A program made the position numbers and the translations under genes. The notes beneath the pieces were generated by a model. That model searched no databases. It saw nothing but the letters and a program-made list of their open reading frames with translations, and had not been told where the DNA came from. This document shows positions 24,289 to 32,032 of a stretch of DNA of 64,000 nucleotides, piece by piece; positions within the stretch are counted from its first letter, which is position 1; each line of letters opens with the position of its first letter. Origin of the DNA: DASQUK01 sp035641315 (lineage in GTDB: Bacteria > Actinomycetota > Acidimicrobiia > Acidimicrobiales > VFJN01); NCBI GenBank assembly GCA_035641315.1, contig DASQUK010000274.1, positions 10,855 to 74,854 of the forward strand. The letters run 5' to 3'.

Positions 24289-26964
24289 GTGCCCGAACAG
24301 ACCCCGCCGCCCGAGATCCTCACCCCTGATGCCCCGGCGCCCGCCACGGACGCCAACCCCCACCGGCTGCCGCGCACGGTCGTGCCCCGCCGCTACGACC
24401 TCACGCTGGAGCCCGACCTCAATGCCGCCAGCTTCGTCGGCCACGAGACCATCGCCGTCGACGTGGCGGCGCCAACCTCCGAGGTGGTGCTCAATGCCGT
24501 CGAGATCGAGATGGACGAGGCGACGGCCGAGATCCCGGCCGGCGACGCTGGCGGCGAGCCGCTCGTCGCCACGGCCAACGTCACCCTCGACGAGGAGTCC
24601 GAACGCGCCACGCTCAGCTTCGACCGACCGCTGCCCGCGGGTCCGGCGACGCTGCACCTGCGCTTCCGGGGCGTGCTCAACGACAAGCTGCGCGGCTTCT
24701 ACCGTTCGACCTTCACCGACGATGCCGGGGTCGAGCGGGTGCTGGCCGCCACGCAGATGGAGTCCACCGACGCCCGCCGGGCCTTCCCCTGCTGGGACGA
24801 GCCCGACGCCAAGGCCGTCTTCGGCGTGACCCTTGTGGTCCCCGAGGACCTGCTCGCCATCTCCAACGCCGCCGAACTGGACCGTACGCCCGCCGGCCAG
24901 ACCGCCGACGGGCGCAAGAAGATGGCGATCCGGTTCGCCGACACCATGCCCATGTCGACCTACCTGGTGGCGTTCGTGGTGGGGCCGCTGGTGGCCACCG
25001 ACCCCGTCGACGTCGACGGCAAGCCGCTGCGGGTCGTGTGCCCGATCGGCAAGGAGCAGCTGGCGGACTACGCGCTCGAGGTCGGTGCCTTCGCGCTGCG
25101 CTACTTCACCGACTGGTTCGGCATCGTCTACCCGGGCGACAAGCTCGACCTCGTCGCCATCCCCGACTTCGCCTTCGGGGCCATGGAGAACCTCGGCTGC
25201 GTGACGTTCCGCGAGCGCTACGTGCTGGTCGACCCGGCCACGGCGACCCAGGCCGAGCTGCAGGCCGTGGTCGACGTCATCGCCCACGAGATCGCCCACA
25301 TGTGGTTCGGCGACCTGGTGACCATGAAGTGGTGGAACGGCATCTGGCTCAACGAGGCCTTCGCCACCTTCATGGAGATGAGCTGCACCGATTCCTTCCG
25401 CCCCGACTGGCGGCGCTGGGTGGACTTCGGCCTGTCCCGCACGGCCGCCTTCGACACCGATGCCCTGGCCGCCACCCGGCCGATCGAGTACCCGGTGGTG
25501 TCGCCGGCCGACGCCGACGGCATGTTCGACGTGCTCACCTACGAGAAGGGCGCGTCGGTCGTCCGCATGCTCGAGCAGCACCTGGGGCCGGAGCGCTTCC
25601 GTGACGGCATCCGCCGCTACATGGCCCGCCACCAGTACGGCAACACCGAGACGTCCGACCTGTGGGACGCCCTCGAGGCCGAGACCGGCGAGCCCGTGCG
25701 GCGCATCGCCGAGAGCTGGATCTTCCAGGGCGGCTTCCCCGAGATCAGCGTGGAGCCGGGCACGGGCAACGGCGGCGGGCCCACGCTCCGGCTGGCGCAG
25801 CGCCGGTTCCGCTATGCCGGCCCCGAGGGCCCAGACGGCCATGGCGACACCGATGGCGCCGAGCGCTGGGCCGTGCCGGTGGCGGTGGAGACCGGGGACG
25901 AGGCAGGGGCCACCGTCGACCGCCTGTTGCTCGACACCGAGGCCGCCGAGATCGACCGCCCGGCAAGCAGCACCTGGGTCAAGGCCAATGCCGGCGCCCA
26001 CGGCTTCTACCGCGTCCGCTACGCCGAGCCGCTGCTCGCCACCCTGCTCCACCGCCTCGACGAGCTGACCGCCCTGGAGCGCTACGCCCTGGTGGACGAC
26101 GCCTGGGCGGCGGTGCTGGCCGGCGCGACGCCCGCCTCGTCGTTCGTCGAGACCGCCGAGGGCTTCGTCGACGAGACCGACCTGTCGGTGTGGGAGCGCA
26201 TCGTCGGGGGCCTCGGCCAGCTCGAGCGGCTGGTCGAGGGCGACGCCGCCCAGCGCCTCCACACCCGGGTGGCGACGCTTGTGGGACCGGCCCGGGCCCG
26301 ACTGGGGGCCGAGGTCCGTGCGGACGACGACGACCGCAGCCGCTCCTTGCGCGGCCTGCTGCTCCAGACCGCGGGGCTGCTCGGTGACGACGGCGCCGCC
26401 CGCGACCGCTCGACCGACCTGCTGGAGGCGTACCTGGCCGACCCGGGCGGCGTGGATCCCAGCCTCGCCGCGGCGGCCCTGGTGGTCTCCGCCACCCTGG
26501 GCGACGAGGCACTGCACAACCGGTTGGTCGAGCGCTTCCGCGCTTCGGACAATCCGCAGGACCGGGAGAGGCTGCTGTTGGCCTTGTCACGCTTCCGCGA
26601 TCCCGGCTGCCTCCAGCGCACGCTAGACCTCGCCCTGTCGGGCGCGGTCCGGACCCAGGACGCCCCCTACCTGTTGCGGGAGACACTCACCAACCGGGAC
26701 AACGGCGCCGCGGCGCTGGCGTTCGTGACCGACCGCTGGGCGGAGATCACCGAGCGGTTCCCGGCCAACAGCATCCCCCGGCTGGTGTCGGGCATCCGGG
26801 CCGTGCGCGAGCGCCCGCTGGCCGAGCGGGCGGTGGCGTTCCTGGCCGAGCATCCGATCCCCCAGGGCGCGCTGCAGGTGCGGCAGCACATCGAGCGGAT
26901 GTGGGTCACGGTGGCCTTGGCCGAGCGCGAGTCCGAGCGGCTCGCCGCCTACCTGGCCGGGTGA
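24289..26964 (+). CDS. M1 family aminopeptidase (PepN-type)
   Basis: An 891-aa zinc metallopeptidase that removes N-terminal residues from peptides. The exopeptidase motif GAMEN is in FAFGAMENLG. The zinc site is HEIAH (333-337) with the third ligand Glu356 in NEAFA, 18 residues on as required. The N-terminal beta domain and the long helical C-terminal ERAP1-like domain complete the family architecture. It is probably cytoplasmic, since no signal peptide is seen. The start is the GTG at 24289, 8 nt after a -10 box. Confidence 0.95.
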   Translation: MPEQTPPPEILTPDAPAPATDANPHRLPRTVVPRRYDLTLEPDLNAASFVGHETIAVDVAAPTSEVVLNAVEIEMDEATAEIPAGDAGGEPLVATANVTLDEESERATLSFDRPLPAGPATLHLRFRGVLNDKLRGFYRSTFTDDAGVERVLAATQMESTDARRAFPCWDEPDAKAVFGVTLVVPEDLLAISNAAELDRTPAGQTADGRKKMAIRFADTMPMSTYLVAFVVGPLVATDPVDVDGKPLRVVCPIGKEQLADYALEVGAFALRYFTDWFGIVYPGDKLDLVAIPDFAFGAMENLGCVTFRERYVLVDPATATQAELQAVVDVIAHEIAHMWFGDLVTMKWWNGIWLNEAFATFMEMSCTDSFRPDWRRWVDFGLSRTAAFDTDALAATRPIEYPVVSPADADGMFDVLTYEKGASVVRMLEQHLGPERFRDGIRRYMARHQYGNTETSDLWDALEAETGEPVRRIAESWIFQGGFPEISVEPGTGNGGGPTLRLAQRRFRYAGPEGPDGHGDTDGAERWAVPVAVETGDEAGATVDRLLLDTEAAEIDRPASSTWVKANAGAHGFYRVRYAEPLLATLLHRLDELTALERYALVDDAWAAVLAGATPASSFVETAEGFVDETDLSVWERIVGGLGQLERLVEGDAAQRLHTRVATLVGPARARLGAEVRADDDDRSRSLRGLLLQTAGLLGDDGAARDRSTDLLEAYLADPGGVDPSLAAAALVVSATLGDEALHNRLVERFRASDNPQDRERLLLALSRFRDPGCLQRTLDLALSGAVRTQDAPYLLRETLTNRDNGAAALAFVTDRWAEITERFPANSIPRLVSGIRAVRERPLAERAVAFLAEHPIPQGALQVRQHIERMWVTVALAERESERLAAYLAG

Positions 26965-27078
26965 CCAACTGTGTGACGATCGGGCTCCCGCCTTGCTTCG
27001 AACGGGTCGCGTGCACCACGATCGTGCCCCTGACCCACGCCGGAGTGACCGTGGTGGTTCACTAGCTGAGGACCGGAC

Positions 27079-27738
27079 GTGGACGTGACCCTTCATCGAA
27101 TGCACAATCCGCCGCTCGAGATACCGCGTCTGCGCGCCCTGGTCCGCCACGCCCTGCCCAACCTGGTCGAGGCGACCGTGGTGCCGTTGCTGGTCTTCTA
27201 CAGCTTCCTGTGGCTGACCGGCGTCTGGGGTGGGCTGATCGGCGCCCTGGCCTGGTCGTACACCGCGATCATCCGGCGGCTGGTGACCGGCCGGTCGGTC
27301 CCCGGGCTGCTCGTGCTGGGCGTGATCGGCATGACGGCCCGCACGGTGGTGGCGGCGCTGTCGGGCAGCGTGTTCGTCTACTTCCTGCAGCCCACCCTCA
27401 CCACCGTGCTGATCGCCGGCGTGTTCCTGTTGTCGGTGCCCGCCGGGCGACCGATCGCCGAGCGCCTGGCCGGCGACTTCTGCCCCCTCCCGGCCGCCTT
27501 CATCAGCTCGCCGCCGGTGCGCCGCTTCTTCGCCCGCATCACCGTGCTGTGGGCGTTCGTGCAGCTGACCAACGCCGCCGTCAGCGTCTGGCTGCTGCTG
27601 ACCCAGCCGGTCGGCACGTACGTGCTGGCCAAGTCCGCCACCTCGTGGGGACTCACCATCGCCGCGATCGGGCTGTCGACCCTGTACTTCAAGCGGTCGA
27701 TGCACAACCACGGCATCGCCATCCGCTGGCGGTCGTAG
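27079..27738 (+). CDS. VC0807-like integral membrane protein
   Basis: A 219-aa protein with about five or six membrane helices (for example VVPLLVFYSFLWLTGVWGG and GLLVLGVIGMTARTVVAALS) and a final basic tail. The arrangement resembles the VC0807 family of uncharacterised membrane proteins; that match is from memory and moderate. The GTG start at 27079 has GAGGA 6 nt upstream. The hydrolase gene follows after 22 nt. Confidence 0.7.
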   Translation: MDVTLHRMHNPPLEIPRLRALVRHALPNLVEATVVPLLVFYSFLWLTGVWGGLIGALAWSYTAIIRRLVTGRSVPGLLVLGVIGMTARTVVAALSGSVFVYFLQPTLTTVLIAGVFLLSVPAGRPIAERLAGDFCPLPAAFISSPPVRRFFARITVLWAFVQLTNAAVSVWLLLTQPVGTYVLAKSATSWGLTIAAIGLSTLYFKRSMHNHGIAIRWRS

Positions 27739-27760
27739 TGCATCATCGGGTGAGGCGCTA

Positions 27761-28534
27761 GTGCCCCGCGACGTGCGCGCCCTCGTGCTGCGCACCGCCG
27801 ATGGCCTGAGCCTGGCCGCCGACGCGTGGCTGACCCGCGAGCCGGCAGCGGCGGCCGTGGTCCTCGTCCACGGCTTCGGTGGGCACCGGCACAGCTCCAC
27901 GGTCGTCGCCCTGGCCCACGAGCTGCGGGCCGAGGGGCATGCGGTGGTGACCTTGGACCTGCGGGGCCACGGCGAGTCCGGGGGCCTGTGCACACTGGGC
28001 GACAAGGAAGGGCTGGACGTGGCGGCCGCCGTGGTGGCCGCCCGCGACCTGGCGTCCCGGGTGGTCCTGGTGGGCGCGTCGCTGGGCGCGATCGCGGTGC
28101 TGCGCTACGCCGTGGGTGATCCCGACCTGGTCGGTGTGGTGACCGTCAGCTCACCAGCGCAGTGGCGGCTGACCACGCGTCGGACGGCCCTCGCCGCAGC
28201 GCTCACCCGCACCCGGCTGGGACGACGGCTGGCGCGCCGGCGCGGCGTCCGGCTCGACCGCCGTTGGACCTGGCCCGAGCCGCCCGACGCCCTGGCCGCC
28301 CGGCTGTCGGTGCCGCTGGCGGTCGTGCACGGTCGGGACGACCGGTTCATGCCCACCAGCGAGGCCGAAGTGCTGCACGACGCCGCACCCGGAGACCGCC
28401 GCCTCGACCTGGTGGCGGGCATGGGCCACGCCTACGGCACGCCGGGTCTGGGGCCCATCACCACCGCGGTCGCCTGGTGCCTCGACGTCGAGGCACCGGT
28501 CACGAGTGCTGCGCCAGCGCCTCTGTCCAGCTAG
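27761..28534 (+). CDS. Alpha/beta hydrolase
   Basis: A 257-aa serine hydrolase. The oxyanion region is VLVHGFGGHRHSS, the nucleophile elbow is VGASLGAI, the acid is in GRDDRFMP and the histidine in GMGHAYG, a complete triad. The sequence resembles lysophospholipase or acylglycerol lipase-like hydrolases, but the substrate is unknown. The 3' end overlaps the convergent ferredoxin reductase gene by 35 nt. Confidence 0.87.
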   Translation: MPRDVRALVLRTADGLSLAADAWLTREPAAAAVVLVHGFGGHRHSSTVVALAHELRAEGHAVVTLDLRGHGESGGLCTLGDKEGLDVAAAVVAARDLASRVVLVGASLGAIAVLRYAVGDPDLVGVVTVSSPAQWRLTTRRTALAAALTRTRLGRRLARRRGVRLDRRWTWPEPPDALAARLSVPLAVVHGRDDRFMPTSEAEVLHDAAPGDRRLDLVAGMGHAYGTPGLGPITTAVAWCLDVEAPVTSAAPAPLSS

Positions 28535-29753
28535 CCCCCCGCTCGATGAGCTGCTGGTAGCCGATCAGCTGCCGGGGGCGGTTCATGGCCAGCGCCCCCA
28601 CCAGGCGGTCGCCGCGGCGGTAGAGGGCGACGAAGCGCCGCTCCTCGGTGGACCCGTCCACGACCCGCACCTCGTCGGCACCGGCGGAGCGCCCGGCCAG
28701 CTGGATCTTGCGATCGTACTGGTCGGACCAGAACCAGGGCACCGGGTCGTAGGGCTCAGGGTCCGCGCCCTCACGATCACCGTCGCCGTCGAGCCAGGCC
28801 AGGAGACGGCGGGCGGCGTGGACGCCCATGGTGATGGCGTTGTCCCAGTGCTCGACGCGCATCAGCTCGCCGAAGCGTCGGCTGGGCCAGCGGGCCACGT
28901 CGCCGGCGGCCACCACCCCGGACGCCGCCAGCGTGGTGGCGTCGCACACCACGCCGTCGTCCAGCGTCAGCCCCGAGCCCTCGAGCCAGCCGGTGTTGGG
29001 GACCACGCCGATGCCCACCACCACCAGGTCGGCCTCGATCGCCGAGCCGTCGGCCAGCCGGACCCGCTCGACCCGGCCGCCGGCATGGCCCCGGCCGCCG
29101 TCGCCGCCGCCCAGGCTCGCCACCGCCGTGCCCAGCCGCACGTCGACGCCGTTGTCCCGGTGCAGGTCGGCCATGACCGCGCCCATCTCCTCCCCCAGCG
29201 CCTGGCCCAGCGGCACCGGCAGTGCCTCGAGGATCGTGACGTCCATGCCCCGGGTACGGCAGGTGGCGGCCACCTCGGCGCCGATGAAGCCGGCGCCCAC
29301 CACGACGACCCGGCGGGCACCGGCGTCGATCTCGGCGCGGACGGCCAGGCAGTCGTCGAGCGTCCGCAGCGTGTGGACCCCGAGGAGGTGGTCGCTCCCC
29401 GGGAGCCGGCGGGGCGTGGCACCGGTGGCGATCACGAGGCCGTCGAATCCGACCCGGTCGCCGTCGGCCAGCACCACCTGGCGGGCATCGAGGTCCAGCC
29501 CCTTGGCCATCGTGCCCAGCCGCCAGTCGAGACCGAGGGCGTCGAGCCCCCCATCGACCCCCACGGTCAGCGCCAGCCGGTCGGCCTCCCAGTGGCCGGC
29601 GAGCACCTGCTTGGACAACGGGGGCCGGTCGTACGGGGCGTGCACCTCGTCGCCAACCACCGTGACGGTGCCGTCGAAGCCCTGGCTGCGCAGCTCCTCG
29701 GCGGCCCTCAGACCGGCCAGCGAGGCGCCGACGACGACGATGCGAGGGATCAA
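28500..29753 (-). CDS. FAD-dependent ferredoxin reductase (rubredoxin/ferredoxin reductase family)
   Basis: A 417-aa flavoprotein that passes electrons from NAD(P)H to a ferredoxin. The FAD-binding GASLAGLRAAEEL lies at the N-terminus, the NAD(P)-binding VVGAGFIGAEVAATC in the middle, and GVVAAGDVARWP near the C-terminal FAD contact. AHAPYDRPPLSK and VEHWDNA are typical of P450- and dioxygenase-associated reductases. The ferredoxin gene lies immediately upstream, its natural partner. The only start codon before the dinucleotide motif is the TTG at 29753, 7 nt after the ferredoxin stop. Confidence 0.9.
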   Translation of the reverse strand: MIPRIVVVGASLAGLRAAEELRSQGFDGTVTVVGDEVHAPYDRPPLSKQVLAGHWEADRLALTVGVDGGLDALGLDWRLGTMAKGLDLDARQVVLADGDRVGFDGLVIATGATPRRLPGSDHLLGVHTLRTLDDCLAVRAEIDAGARRVVVVGAGFIGAEVAATCRTRGMDVTILEALPVPLGQALGEEMGAVMADLHRDNGVDVRLGTAVASLGGGDGGRGHAGGRVERVRLADGSAIEADLVVVGIGVVPNTGWLEGSGLTLDDGVVCDATTLAASGVVAAGDVARWPSRRFGELMRVEHWDNAITMGVHAARRLLAWLDGDGDREGADPEPYDPVPWFWSDQYDRKIQLAGRSAGADEVRVVDGSTEERRFVALYRRGDRLVGALAMNRPRQLIGYQQLIERGASWTEALAQHS

Positions 29754-29760
29754 GTGGCGC

Positions 29761-29961
29761 TCAGGTGTCGGCGATCGAGATGGCGGCCTTGGGGCAGCGC
29801 CGGACGGCCTCTTCGACCTTGGGGCGGAGCTCGTCGGGCGGCGTCTCGTCGAGGACGTAGAGGAAGTCGTCGTCGCGGACCTCGAACACCTCGGGCGCCG
29901 CCTCCATGCAGCGGGCGTTGCTCTCACACAGGTCGAAATCGACCACCACGCGATAGCCCAT
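29761..29961 (-). CDS. Small ferredoxin, [3Fe-4S]/[4Fe-4S] P450-type
   Basis: A 66-aa electron carrier. Three cluster cysteines are visible: Cys12, Cys18 and Cys56 (in RRCPKAA), in the C-x5-C...CP pattern of single-cluster actinobacterial ferredoxins. The position of a possible fourth ligand is Asn15, not Cys, so the cluster is [3Fe-4S] or has an unusual ligand. A GGGAGG ribosome site lies about 7 nt before the ATG. It is co-transcribed with the reductase; no cytochrome P450 is in the window. Confidence 0.88.
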   Translation of the reverse strand: MGYRVVVDFDLCESNARCMEAAPEVFEVRDDDFLYVLDETPPDELRPKVEEAVRRCPKAAISIADT

Positions 29962-30023
29962 CGGCTTCCCTCCCTGTCTTGCGGACCCGAACAAACGTAG
30001 CCCTCGCGCGGGCGAGTCCCCGA

Positions 30024-30029
30024 TAGCGT
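30024..30029 (+). promoter_or_regulatory. -10 box of the YcaQ-family gene
   Basis: TAGCGT lies 8 nt before the ATG at 30038 in the short region shared with the divergent ferredoxin gene. It fits the leaderless pattern. Confidence 0.4.
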
Positions 30030-30037
30030 CCACGGCC

Positions 30038-31276
30038 ATGACGGCGGCGGCCGCACTCGAACTGCGTGACATCAGCGTGCGCGACGCGCGTCGTATCGCG
30101 CTGGCGGCCCAGGGGTTCACGGACACCCGTCCCCGCGGCCGGGTCGACCGGCGGCACTTCCGGCGGGTGCTGGACCGGTTGGCCACCGTGCAGCTCGACT
30201 CCGTCAACGTGGTCACCCGCAGCCACGAGCTGGTGTTCTTCGCCCGGCTCGGTCCCTACGATCGCGACGCGCTGAGCCGCTGGCTGTGGGGCAGCCGCGA
30301 GGTGTTCGAGTACTGGGGGCACGAGGCGTCGCTGCATCCCGTCGAGCGGCACCCGCTGCTGCGCTGGCGCATGGCCGGCGAGCACGCCTGGGGCGGTGTC
30401 CGGCGGGTGGCCCGTGACAACCCCGAGCTGGTGGCCGCCGCCCTGGCCGAGGTCGCCGAGCGGGGGCCGGTGGTGATCGGTGAGCTCGACGTCCACCGCT
30501 CGTCGCCCCGCACCGAGAGCTGGTGGGGCTGGGGCGAGGGCAAGCGCGTGGTCGAGCACCTCTTCCACACCGGTCAGATCACCGCCGTCCGCCGCAACGG
30601 CTTCTCCCGCGCCTACCTGCTGTCGGAGCGCTGGCTCCCGGCCTACGTCCTCGCCGCCCCCACGCCGGCGGAGGCCGACGCCCACTGCGAGCTCCTGCTG
30701 GTCGCCGCCCGGGCCCACGGCATCGGCACGGCCCGCGACCTGGCCGACTACTTCCGGCTCAACGTTCCGGCGGCGGCCAAGCTGCTCGAGGGCCTGGCGG
30801 CCGACGGCGCACTGGTGCCGGTGCGGGTCGATGGCTGGCGCCAGCCCGCCTACCTGCACCCGGCGGCGCACCTGCCTCGCCGCCGGTTGCGGGCGCGGGC
30901 GCTGCTGTCGCCGTTCGACTCGTTGATCTGGGAGCGCCAGCGCACCGAGCGCCTGTGGGACTTCACCTACCGCATCGAGATCTACACGCCCGCTCCGAAG
31001 CGGACCTACGGCTACTACGTGCTGCCGTTCCTGCTCGACGAGGCCCTCGTGGCCCGGGTCGACCTCAAGGCCGATCGCCAGGCCGGCGTGCTGCGGGTGC
31101 GGGCCGCGTGGGCCGAGGACGCGGTGACCGAACACGACCGGGTGGCCGCCGAGCTTGCGGCCGAGCTGGCGGAGATGGCCAGCTGGCTCGAGTTGGGCGA
31201 CGGCGTGGCGATCGACGACCGGGGCGACCTGGCACCGGACCTACGGCGAGCGGTGGCCCGCGATCAGGCCCCGTAG
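30038..31276 (+). CDS. YcaQ/AlkX-family DNA glycosylase (HTH_42 winged-helix protein)
   Basis: A 412-aa protein of the superfamily that unhooks interstrand crosslinks and removes bulky alkyl bases. The catalytic loop LATVQLDSVNVV carries the QxD motif (Gln52, Asp54) of the YcaQ/AlkX branch rather than the QxQ of AlkZ. Other hallmarks are EYWGHEASL, TESWWGWGEGK, LLSPFDSLIWERQRTERLW and FTYRIEIYTP. Tandem winged-helix domains are expected. The 3' end overlaps the convergent nitroreductase gene by 13 nt. Confidence 0.9.
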   Translation: MTAAAALELRDISVRDARRIALAAQGFTDTRPRGRVDRRHFRRVLDRLATVQLDSVNVVTRSHELVFFARLGPYDRDALSRWLWGSREVFEYWGHEASLHPVERHPLLRWRMAGEHAWGGVRRVARDNPELVAAALAEVAERGPVVIGELDVHRSSPRTESWWGWGEGKRVVEHLFHTGQITAVRRNGFSRAYLLSERWLPAYVLAAPTPAEADAHCELLLVAARAHGIGTARDLADYFRLNVPAAAKLLEGLAADGALVPVRVDGWRQPAYLHPAAHLPRRRLRARALLSPFDSLIWERQRTERLWDFTYRIEIYTPAPKRTYGYYVLPFLLDEALVARVDLKADRQAGVLRVRAAWAEDAVTEHDRVAAELAAELAEMASWLELGDGVAIDDRGDLAPDLRRAVARDQAP

Positions 31277-31911
31277 CGGTCGTGGAACGTCTTGCTCGCC
31301 GCCGGCGTGCGCCGGGGCGGGCCCAGCGGGCGGGCCGGGCGGCCGATGGGCACCACGGCCATCGGCTCGACGCCCTCGGGGAGGTTCACGACGGCCCGGA
31401 GCTCGGCGGCAGCCACCGTGGTGAGCGTGGTGAGGGCAGAGCCGTAGCCGAGCGCGTTGGCCGCCAGCAGCAGGTTCTGCACCGCCGGGAAGATCGAAGC
31501 CCCCAACGTGGCGCGGGTGGTGGCGTCGCGGCCGTCGCCGGCCGCCACCACGAGCACGGGGGCGCCGCCGAAGTCCGAGCGGATGGCGCCGTCGACCTCC
31601 GCGAACAGGCCGGCGTCCACGCGCGGACGGGAGTGCTCGCCGGCGCCGCCGTCCCACAGCCGCCGGGTCAGCTCACCGATGGCCCGCCGCTGCTCGTCGT
31701 CCCGGACCACCACGAACACCCAAGGCTGGGCGTTCTCGGCGCTGGGGGCATGGACCGCGGCATCGAGCATGCGGGCGATGTCGTCGTCGGGCACGGGATC
31801 GGCCGCGAAGGCGCGGCAGGCGCGCTGCGCCAGCACGACGTCGAAGAAGGAGGGCTGGCCCAAGCGCCGGCATGGTAGTGCCGAGGGCGTGGGCGGATCA
31901 GCGACCGCCAT
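31264..31911 (-). CDS. Nitroreductase family protein
   Basis: A 215-aa FMN-dependent oxidoreductase. QRACRAFAADPVPDDDIARML gives the N-terminal FMN-binding motif, HAPSAENAQPWVFVVV is the conserved core, and GASIFPAVQNLLLAANALGYGS with VVPIGRP completes the fold. The sequence is closest to nitroreductases of unknown substrate rather than to BluB or F420 ligase fusions. The start ATG at 31911 was preferred over codons further upstream, which would add a non-conserved Trp-rich segment. Confidence 0.88.
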   Translation of the reverse strand: MAVADPPTPSALPCRRLGQPSFFDVVLAQRACRAFAADPVPDDDIARMLDAAVHAPSAENAQPWVFVVVRDDEQRRAIGELTRRLWDGGAGEHSRPRVDAGLFAEVDGAIRSDFGGAPVLVVAAGDGRDATTRATLGASIFPAVQNLLLAANALGYGSALTTLTTVAAAELRAVVNLPEGVEPMAVVPIGRPARPLGPPRRTPAASKTFHDRYGA

Positions 31912-31960
31912 GCCCGAGCACACTGCCCACCAACAAGGCGAGACGCTGATCACAATGCGC

Positions 31961-31993
31961 TACGGTGTGCGGGTCGAGTAGTCGACCCGCACA
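31961..31993 (+). promoter_or_regulatory. -10 box and 12-bp dyad upstream of the subtilase gene
   Basis: TACGGT at 31961-31966 looks like a -10 box. It runs into a perfect 12-bp inverted repeat (31966-31977 and 31982-31993) with loop GTAG; the left arm reads TGTGCGGGTCGA. The dyad covers the expected transcription start, so it could be an operator or a stabilising 5'-end hairpin. The gene itself has a strong AGGGGGAA ribosome site further downstream. Confidence 0.5.
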
Positions 31994-32032
31994 GCTCGGC
32001 GTCGAAAAGCTGGGAACCACAGGGGGAAGCTC

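Noticed and set aside
23152..26517. 1121-codon open frame on the minus strand opposite the M1 aminopeptidase
   Set aside because: It lies antisense to a gene with an intact zinc site, has the low-complexity Gly/His/Ala/Arg composition typical of shadow frames in GC-rich DNA, and shows no family motif. Only its last part, in another frame, coincides with the kinase gene at 23238-24227.
27013..27022. Palindrome CACGATCGTG between pepN and the membrane protein gene
   Set aside because: A 10-bp palindrome is expected by chance in GC-rich DNA and no promoter element overlaps it.
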